64,000 bases of DNA from Rhynchospora pubera (taxonomy: Eukaryota; Streptophyta; Magnoliopsida; Poales; Cyperaceae): NCBI GenBank assembly GCA_028095005.1, contig CM051463.1, forward strand, positions 82,441,002 to 82,505,001, read 5' to 3'. The notes beneath the pieces are model-generated. The model made no database searches and was not told the DNA's origin. It saw nothing but the letters and a program-made list of their open reading frames with translations. The translations under genes were made by a program, and so were the position numbers. Positions 56,930-64,000 of the stretch are shown here, in pieces. Within the stretch, counting starts at the first letter, position 1. Each line of letters starts with the position of its first letter.

Positions 56930-58760
56930 AACGTTTGTGATGGGAGGGTGTGATCCTGTGTCTTGATTGATAATGCAAAAATTTTAGGAACTTAAAAACC
57001 AATTGGGATTAAAGAAAAACGGGAAAAGTCATGAGGAATGATGGTCAATTATTTTGAGAATTGTTTGTGTAAAGTCATGGTCACTTTGACTAAAATTGTT
57101 TGAAATCGAATTTCGAAAATTTGCTTTGACTTGCTCATTTTTGAAGTTGCTCAAGTTTTGGTATTAATTTTGCTAAGAAATCTTCTTAAACTTAGGAAAC
57201 CAACCATTGAATTGTAATTAAGTCCTAAACTATTTTCTAAGTTTGAATTATTGCTTAGGGACAAACAAGTTTAAGTTTGGGGAGATTTGATAGGCGGGTT
57301 TCACATCGAAATATTCAACCCTTTTAGGTCTTAATTTCAATTAAATGTTTGTGTTTTAGTTAGATTTTAATACAATTTAGGTTAGAAATGTGGTACTGCT
57401 ATTTGCCCTTGTTTAATTTCAGGTTCAATGACGATTTGGTACAAAATTGGGCCCAAGACAGAACTCAAACGAAGCAAGTCAAGATCCAAGCGACTGGAAC
57501 AAAGGAACAGGGTCAAACCAGACAAGGCCCCTGTTCTGGCGACCCCGCCAGACTCAAACGGATATGCCCGATTTGGAGACGTTATTTCTGACAGAGCGTG
57601 TTTCCTATTTTCGGAAGAACCAGACATGATCTCCACGCATGGGAACCGTCCTTGAAGTCTATTTAATCATGTGGAAGACCACCAGAAAGGAAAAGGAGAT
57701 TTTGGAGCAAGATTCAAGAGGAGTTAGCAGAAATCGCACCCAACCTGTCTCCTGTCGACCCGCCAGAAACCTGTCGACCCCGCCAGGATTCAAGCTGAGA
57801 GAGTTTCTTTTAGTTCTTTGTTGTATTATTTCTCTATTTTCTCTCTTTTGATGTTTAGTCTGTTGAAACATGTTGTCTTTATGTTTAGTATGACTTGTAG
57901 TGAGTAGTTTAGTTTATGGGCAATTGTAGGGAACCATGACTTGGTAGATTAATGAAGTTTAATTTAGTTTTCCAATTTGTCTGAGTTGCTTTGCTTTTCT
58001 TAAGTTTAATTGCTTGAATTGAGAATATGAATTGAATTGATTTGAAGGTTTGCTCACTTGGTTAGGCCTGACCTAGTAGATAAGCAAAAAGAACCCTAAT
58101 TTCAAGGATGATTTGCATTCCCATACCATAGGATAGTTAGTATACCCAAAAGATGAAAGCGGAACTTAGCCGAGAGGTTTATTCCCTCCTAAGATCGAGA
58201 GATTTAGGATATCCTACCGAATAGTTAAAGCAAATCCTAAAACTTAAGCCAAGGAACGAGAGTTGAAACTTAGGTTTTTAGGGAAGTTTAGAGGTTAAAA
58301 CTTAGTAATACCAAATCAAAAACGAGACTTAGTATTTGGACAAGAGTTTAAGCCAAAAACCTGAACTTAGAAACTAATTAAACCGAATTATCGTACTGTC
58401 CTAGCGACCCGCCAGAAAGCTGGCGACCCGCCTGGATAGTGCCTGGAAGTGGAACCCGATCAATTGACCCTAGTTTAAGTCCTCAATTCGAGTTAGACCT
58501 TTTCTTTAATTTTTAGAGTAATTTAGAGGTTAATTAGAATTTAGATTAATTACCTTTAGTTTAAATTTAATCTTTTTTAATCAATTAACTAAATTTGACT
58601 TGTTTACCCCTAGATTAATTAAACGAAATTACTTAAGGTTTATAGTTTAGAATAACCGTCCCTGTGGATTCGACCCTCAAGCTACGCTGCAATAGATTAG
58701 ATTTGAGGTTTAATTTGACTTAGGTTTCACCTCCGATCACCTATGCAATTCTATACGCAA
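56930..58760 (+). mobile_element. LTR-retrotransposon 3' end (polypurine tract plus LTR)
   Basis: A polypurine-like tract GTTTGGGGAGA (about 57276) is followed by TGATAGGCGGG at 57289, the presumed LTR start. The block ACCGTCCCTGTGGATTCGAC at 58657 is homologous to the minus-strand fragment at 25870, so both belong to one wider family. No coding domain is left. Both limits are approximate and no target duplication was found. It carries short palindromes at 57536, 57752, 57771, 58401 and 58420. Confidence 0.5.
57536..58434. repeat. Paired GC-rich palindromes in the LTR fragment (19-20-bp register)
   Basis: CTGTCGACCCGCCAG at 57752 and CTGTCGACCCCGCCAG at 57771 form one pair. CTAGCGACCCGCCAG at 58401 and CTGGCGACCCGCCTG at 58420 form another. 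A single CTGGCGACCCCGCCAG lies at 57536. The arms are CTGGCG and CGCCAG around an ACC centre. They stand out against the AT-rich background. Confidence 0.7.
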
Positions 58761-58932
58761 AAATGAATTAACGACAACGGCAGGGACTCAATTTATTTTC
58801 GTTACGTTAATTATACGATATACATATGCTCAGATCGTCTGCGTTACGTTTGATTATACGATATTCGTTATGTTAATTTTTAACGTCACGGAATAACGGT
58901 AATTGGGTGATGTTGACAGGTCTAGACGTGGA

Positions 58933-59115
58933 TGCAGTCATTATATAGGAGTTCCTTTCAAAATTAAAAGATTGCATATATTATCATATCTGCAGTTAGA
59001 AAGCTCTGTTTTAAGAACCGGATAATTCTAATGCGTATGTTATTATGTACATCCATTAATATCTCTATTGATGGCATTCGAATTTAAAAAATTAACTTTA
59101 TGAAGTTAGTGTATA

Positions 59116-59197
<82 letters not shown>

Positions 59198-59317
59198 TTA
59201 GTCAAGTTTCGTAAATGTTTCAAGGTCGATTGATCATTTTTATACGACTTAAAAAGTTTTCAACAATTGAAAGTTTCCAAAGGTGTTGAATTGTTTGAAA
59301 AGTTTGACGGGTACTAA
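58933..59317. other. Intergenic spacer with an empty TA microsatellite
   Basis: A pure (TA)n run of about 75 bp (59121-59195) has no element inside, in contrast to most other long TA runs in the window. No gene seen. Confidence 0.6.
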
Positions 59318-59327
59318 ATGACACCTA

Positions 59328-59702
59328 AGGATGGCCATCGTGGTGCCTGCAGACGTTTTAACCTGCTCATTCAAAACCCTGCAGGTGCCTGTGTCTCACT
59401 TGAGAACACCATCGCCTAACCTGGAGGCGTCTGTAACCAAGTCATAAAATCATGTGGGTGCCTGTGCAGGAGGTTTAAGGTGATGCTCTGTCATGGAGGT
59501 TAAGACTGAGAGCAAAAATTGAGAGAGAGAGAAAAAGAGAGAGAGGGAGGGATGAAGGGAGGGAGGTGCCTTAAGGTGCCTACAAGGTGCCTACAAGGTG
59601 CCTTATACCTGGCCTTAATACAGATACAAGTCAGGTAGGCTACGTACCAGGTCTAAACAGATACAGGCGGAAAGATAGATATCGAGCAATTATGACCATC
59701 CC
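59328..59702. mobile_element. Small DNA element dense in the GGTGCCT motif
   Basis: ATGACACCTA flanks both sides (59318-59327 and 59703-59712). The ends AGGATGGCCAT and ATGACCATCCC are inverted. GGTGCCT and GCAGG-type motifs recur many times, with a (GA)n stretch inside. 375 bp, non-coding. The 10-bp duplication would fit Mutator-like transposition better than hAT. Confidence 0.65.
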
Positions 59703-59829
59703 ATGACACCTAAAACTATGCCAAATTTGATACAAAGTGCATCTTGATGATCTAGAATATATTGACAATAATGATTTTTTTTAATTTGATCAGTAACTTT
59801 AAAATAATTAATGATGTATATATAATATA

Positions 59830-60595
59830 AAGATGGATATAATCATGTAAAGGAGTCTTAGCTGGATGGTATCGATGAAATAATACAATTACTTAATTAG
59901 AAGACATTTTACTAGGAGAATAGTAGAGCATATACATTTTACGAGCCGAGTTCGAGCGAGTTGAGCATAATTCGAACTTGTTACAACTCGAGTCAATTCG
60001 TAACTCGTTCGGAAGGCAGTTCCGAGCTATCCGAGCTAACTCGAACTCGTCATTTTGTAATTTAGTCAACTCGTGACTCGGTATTCAACTCGTGAATAGT
60101 GAATAGATGCAATAATTATTTATGAGTATTACAATAATATAAAAAAATAAAATTTATTATCAATTTTATTCTTTTTCATTGATTTGAAGCAAAATATGTC
60201 TTGAAACTCAATATTAATACTCATAGATCATGGTGATGATCTCCAAAAAATTAAAATTTATTACATCACGAGTCAGCTCACGAGTCAACAAGCCGAGTTG
60301 AGCCTAACTCAAACTTGACTCGTTTATTAACCGAGTTGGTTCAACTCGAGTTATGCCAACTCGAGTTCTTTTAGCTCGAGTTATAATCAAACTTTTCACG
60401 AGTCGAGTTCGAGTAACTCATGAGTTACGAGCTTTTTGCTCACCCCTGCATTTTACTACTTTGGAAATCTAATTGGCTCAAGCAATTTGAATGTTTTAAT
60501 TAACTTTAGATGGATATAATCATGTAAAAGAGTCTGGTATCGATGAAATAATACAATTACTTAATTAGAAGACATTTTACTACTTTGGAAATCGT
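59830..60595. repeat. Direct repeat of about 85 bp around a nested element
   Basis: A block starting GATGGATATAATCATGTAAA and ending with AGAAGACATTTTACTA occurs at about 59832-59934 and again at about 60509-60583, with small indels. The DNA between includes the element 59943-60448. A segmental duplication best explains it. Confidence 0.6.
59943..60448. mobile_element. hAT-like element dense in the ACTCGAG motif, 8-bp TSD
   Basis: CATTTTAC flanks both sides (59935-59942 and 60449-60456), an 8-bp duplication. ACTCG / CGAGT occurs more than twenty times in both orientations toward both ends. The right end reads GCTCACCCCTG, that is CAGGGGTGAGC inverted, a typical hAT terminus. The left end GAGCCGAG lacks the matching bases. 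506 bp, non-coding. Confidence 0.7.
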
Positions 60596-61924
60596 AATTG
60601 GCTCAATACATTTTACTACTTCGGTACTTGCCCCCAGCTCCATATATTAAACACGATTTTTTTCCAAAAAAAAAAAAAAATTTCTTCCAATTAACACATT
60701 CCAAACAATTTGAAAAGTTATCCAATACAAATATCCGTCATATCCAAATTCACAAACGTTTACAAATTGTCCGATTTAATTTTAAAAATTATTCGAAACC
60801 TATATAGATTTGTTAATTATTGTGATATAAGAATATGACATAATAGATATGAGACACCCCGTCGTGTCTCGAGACTAGACATTACACGACGAAATGCCCG
60901 CATTAGATGCCAACTGCACGACAAGACTTAATTAAGTTTGATTTATAAATTAAATCTAATTATATAAATTTTTATTCATGTCAAATCTAAATTTAAAGAT
61001 TTTATTTAAATGTAATATAAATTCTACAACAATTTGGTTAACAGTCTGGTTCATGCGGGTTACTAACCATAGATCCAATAGGCCGTTAATCGTCTAGCTA
61101 TCCGGCACTCGATCTGAAACCTGAAACCCACAACCAAATAGTGGAAACAATGCAAAAGCAAAGAGTGAGATAAACATAATTTATCTCAGTGCGGCTTTTA
61201 GTTCCAGTCACACGAATCTCAATGATATATGTTCAGGAACTAACCACCGTACCAAGTTAAACTAATAATAATAATAAAATATATAAACAATATATAAACA
61301 AATCAGTTATCAAATGTAATCGTTGATAAAGCAAATGCAATGCAGAGGAGCACGACTACTTATCCAATTCAATTCAGAATTTCAGATACAATTTAACATT
61401 CCAAAAGCCGGCTAAATACTAATAGCTAAATGAAATTCTGTGTGCTATTTAATTAGTACTTTATTTAATATTAAAATAATAATTTTTAATAATTTACTTA
61501 AATTGATATTAATTTGCTTATTCCTAGCTCACCAGACAACATTTCTTCTTTCTAAAAAAAACTTTTTTCCACTCTTTTCAAAATTACACTCTTTCTAATA
61601 TTTTCTTCCTAAAATTCTTATTTCTTCCTTACCAAAAAAATCTTTGGAGAAATCTTTTCCGGGGCCTATAACAATAACATCTGTGAGTGTTGGTACGTCG
61701 TGTCAAGGGTGCTAAAGGTGCATTAATAAATGCCATTTGATATTTTAATCGTGTACTCTCATTGGATGGCGATGCATGATTGCTCTTGATTTTTACCGCG
61801 AGATGAGCATCTTTGGAGCTTGGATAGGCGCGAGAGTCATTTCAATTGACGGTTTACGACTTCGCATGCACAAACAATGATGGCATCTCCCTTTTAAGAA
61901 ATACACCTCAAGCATATTCCTTTA
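60457..61924. other. Intergenic spacer with degenerate MITE-like sequence
   Basis: AT-rich. The stretch 61535-61660, with CAGACAACATTTCTTCTTTC and many TTCTTCC blocks, resembles the right subterminal part of the element at 30126 and may be a relic. No gene recognised. Confidence 0.4.
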
Positions 61925-62084
61925 GGGTGGATCTCAAGGAATTCGAGAAATTCCATCTTCCTACCATAAATTTATTATAAACAATTCAAATTCTTCACAA
62001 AGTTACACACTTCCCAATAAATTTATTTCTAGGAATTGCAACTTCTCCAAATTCCCTAAATTCCTAAACGATCCAAACGGCCCC
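61925..62084. mobile_element. Tourist-like MITE, copy 3, inverse orientation
   Basis: 160 bp flanked by TTA on both sides (61922-61924 and 62085-62087), the classic trinucleotide target of Tourist elements. The right end reads ATCCAAACGGCCCC. The interior (inverted) contains GGGAAGTGTGTAACTTTGTG, which ties it to the copies at 28940 and 29348. Confidence 0.8.
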
Positions 62085-63143
62085 TTAAGCATGTCTGCAT
62101 GTGTGGCACTTTTTCGTCTCTAACAGCGTTTTTGCAGAAATATTGTAAAATATTAGTATGATACGCCTCAATTCTGGTTTTCTTTATTATTATTATTATT
62201 TTTGTATTTGAGCATGTGTGTTGTAATTTATCCTTAACGTTTTCTAGTATCTTAAAAATTTTTAAAAAAATGTAACGTTTATTTTGATTATGTATTTATG
62301 TTATATAATTCAGATATCATTTGACCACATACCAAACAATTTTGAATATATATATATATAGAGTCTGGCTATGGTGAGTTGCAACTCACCGCCATTTTGG
62401 TGAGTCGCGATCCAGACCATAGGATCCGCGTCAAGATCCGTGCAAAAACATAGCGCTGATTCAGTTCAAATTTTTCCGTCCGTCTGCGATTTTCTCCGTT
62501 TCCGTCTATTTTCCTCTTAACCCTCGACTTGACTCGACTCTTTCTCTCTCTCTCTCCGACAGAAATCGAAAGAGAACCAAAGAGGCCTCTGCGCCTCTCA
62601 AACAAACCCTAGCCTCTCAAACAAATCGGAGAAGGAGATTGGATCGAAGCAGATCGGAGCTAATCGGAGAGCACGAGTAGGTTGCCTCCTCTCGACTCAA
62701 CTATTCTCACCTCCGTCGCTGCCTCGCCTCTGTGCGAAGGGGATCGGAGAGCATCACCGCCTCTGTGTGAAGGACTAAGGTTCCGCCTTTGCTCTTATCT
62801 TTCTTCTCTGACATTGCTTCTCTTTTTTTTTCCGACAAACAATTTGGAGAAAAGCAATTTCGATTTTTTTTTCCGATATTGCCTCTCTTTCTGACATTGC
62901 TTCTCTTTCCGATATTTCTTAGTTCCGATAAGAAATAAATTTTTTTTTTCAAATTCATTGATTCTTAGTTCTGATTTTTAGTCCTTTTTCACCTCAAATT
63001 CATTGATTCTTTTTTTTTCATTGATTCTTAGTATATGCCTTATATCATTCTTTGGTTGCTCCTTAAAGCAAAATTTTCTCGATTAAAAATTTTAAGCTAA
63101 TATTTTCTTATTTTGAATAGTGAATAAAATTTGAAGAGTGAAT

Positions 63144-63590
63144 ATGTCAACTTCTATGTCACCTTCAAACACTGTCGAGGACGATGAGCAAGTTCAATTG
63201 CGGGTATATATAATCTAAAGTTCTGTCACTATTTTATTTTTTAGTTATTGAGATGAAAATTATTGAGTATTTACAATTTATATTGAACAGTTAGGTGTTA
63301 CTGATCCTTACATCGAGTTGGAAGAGCTTTACGTGTTAGAAGAGCTTGGCTCTGATGAAGAAGAGCATATTCTTGATGAAGAACAGCATGACCTTGATGA
63401 AGAACAGCCCACTAAACCACACATCGGTATGCAATTTAGTTCAGCCGAAGAGGCATATCATTTTTACAATGCATACGCACTTAGAGTTGGTTTTAGTGTC
63501 CGAAAATCAAGTAAGACAACTTCAAGGGCAGGAGTGTCATCACAAAGATTTCTTTGTAGTAAGGAAGGATTTTGTAAGAACCTATGTTAC
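63144..63590 (+). pseudogene. FAR1-type MULE transposase, amino-terminal part, interrupted
   Basis: Exon 1 (63144-63203) encodes 20 residues from MSTSMSPSNT to EQVQLR and is followed by a GTATAT donor. Exon 2 starts at 63291 after TTGAACAG, in phase 0. It encodes an acidic stretch (LEELYVLEELGSDEEEH), then the FAR1 DNA-binding domain start: GMQFSSAEEAYHFYNAYA, VGFSVRKSSK and RFLCSKEGF. The first zinc-ligand cysteine of the FAR1/WRKY-GCM1 fold is present. At about 63590 the frame runs into an unrelated GGGTGCGG-rich repeat and no further transposase sequence is seen. It may resume beyond the window. Confidence 0.75.
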
Positions 63591-64000
63591 TTGGGTGCGG
63601 GTGCGGGTATCGTGTCGGATACGATGCGGGTGCGGGGATACGGCGTTTTAAAAAAAACTAGGATACGGCTGTATATATAAAATATTTAAAATAATAAAAA
63701 AATTAATTAAAAAATAATTTATATATTTTATTAATATAATGTTATTAACATTATTGTGTAATCTTTTAATTTATATTGAGAAATTAAACAATTAATAATA
63801 TAACGTTATTAATAGTTAATGATTTATATTGATTAATTTTATCTATTTAGATTAGATATTAACAATAAACACAGCCCAACTGCCCAGGCCCAATAATATT
63901 ATTTGTCCGATTTTGAAGAAAAGGTTAGTCCCACAAGGAAAATGGATACTCAATGTGGATAATATATATAGTATGTGTAGTGAGACAAAACCGGAAATTT
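63591..64000. mobile_element. Element dense in GGGTGCGG / GGATACGG motifs, incomplete
   Basis: An insertion in the FAR1-type transposase begins near GGGTGCGGGTGCGGGTATCG and continues as AT-rich sequence to the window end. The repeated GTGCGGG and GATACGG motifs resemble the other motif-dense non-autonomous elements here. The right end and target duplication are outside the window. Confidence 0.5.

Larger units (their letters stand above)
36159..58924 (-). mobile_element. hAT transposon, 22.8 kb with nested insertions
   Basis: Perfect 12-bp terminal inverted repeats (TAGACCTGTCAA at 36159-36170, inverted at 58913-58924) are flanked by GACGTGAA and GACGTGGA, an 8-bp duplication with one mismatch. 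Subterminal regions are rich in AACGTTA / TAACGG motifs. The transposase gene runs on the minus strand: amino terminus at 56358, BED zinc finger at 51775-52089, catalytic core at 39380-39945, C-terminal dimerisation end at 39124-39294. Insertions at 37221-39015, 39946-51616, 52598-56329 and about 56930-58760 account for most of the length. Without them about 3.5-4 kb remains, a normal hAT size. It is dead: the transposase carries a stop, frameshifts, an internal deletion and insertions. Confidence 0.88.
62361..64000 (+). mobile_element. Left end of a second FAR1-type MULE, cut by the window edge
   Basis: After a (TA)n run the terminus GAGTCTGGCTATGGTGAGTT matches the ends of the element at 14596-24342, including the palindrome GGTGAGTTGCAACTCACC and the following GTGAGTCGCGATCCA block. 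A leader rich in TC leads to a transposase first exon at 63144. The transposase is interrupted near 63590 by another repeat. The right end lies outside the window. Confidence 0.75.

Overview
The window is nuclear DNA from a flowering plant. The evidence is a 16-exon gene with GT-AG introns that matches plant NUP93, two DUF247 genes, a plant tRNA-Lys, a Sirevirus-type Ty1/copia element, FAR1-type MULE ends, an Au-like SINE fragment and many MITEs. The sequence is AT-rich and dominated by transposable elements. I could not decide the species, or monocot versus eudicot. Only four host loci are well supported: DUF247 gene 1 (1596-3026, +), NUP93 (4081-11514, -), tRNA-Lys(UUU) (32980-33051, -) and DUF247 gene 2 (34357-35847, +).

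Layout. 1-11.6 kb: DUF247 gene and NUP93, with a MITE and an Au-like SINE fragment in NUP93 introns. 12.1-25.6 kb: a pile-up of hairpin MITEs that almost all sit in (TA)n microsatellites, around a 9.7-kb long-TIR MULE (14596-24342) that keeps a fossil first exon of a FAR1-type transposase and a GC-rich gene-like segment. 25.8-27.8 kb: a minus-strand LTR-retrotransposon fragment carrying a nested hAT-like repeat. 28.6-34.1 kb: LINE 3' ends, Tourist-like MITEs, a small Mutator-like MITE and the tRNA. 34.4-35.8 kb: second DUF247 gene. 36159-58924: a hAT element with 12-bp perfect TIRs and 8-bp TSDs, swollen to 22.8 kb by insertions: a 1.8-kb solo LTR, an 11.7-kb Sirevirus, a 3.7-kb solo-LTR-like insertion and an LTR fragment. 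59-64 kb: small motif-dense elements, then the left end of a second FAR1-type MULE that is itself interrupted near 63590.

The strongest non-textbook structure is in the LTR elements. The Sirevirus U3 holds nine pairs of 14-bp palindromes (consensus GCGTTGTRCAACGC). The two members of every pair start exactly 20 bp apart, and all lie upstream of the TATA box. Eight more pairs with the same 20-bp register sit just before the third ORF, in the envelope position. Symmetric repeated boxes in Sirevirus LTRs and near the envelope gene have been described (Bousios and colleagues, 2010, from memory, with a CGG-CCG core). The core here differs and the pairing register is exact. Two other LTR fragments in the window (25.8-27.8 kb and 57.3-58.8 kb) show the same paired-palindrome layout with unrelated palindromes and 19-21 bp spacing. 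The second structure of interest is the MITE cluster: several families with different ends share one hairpin core and the same (TA)n target.
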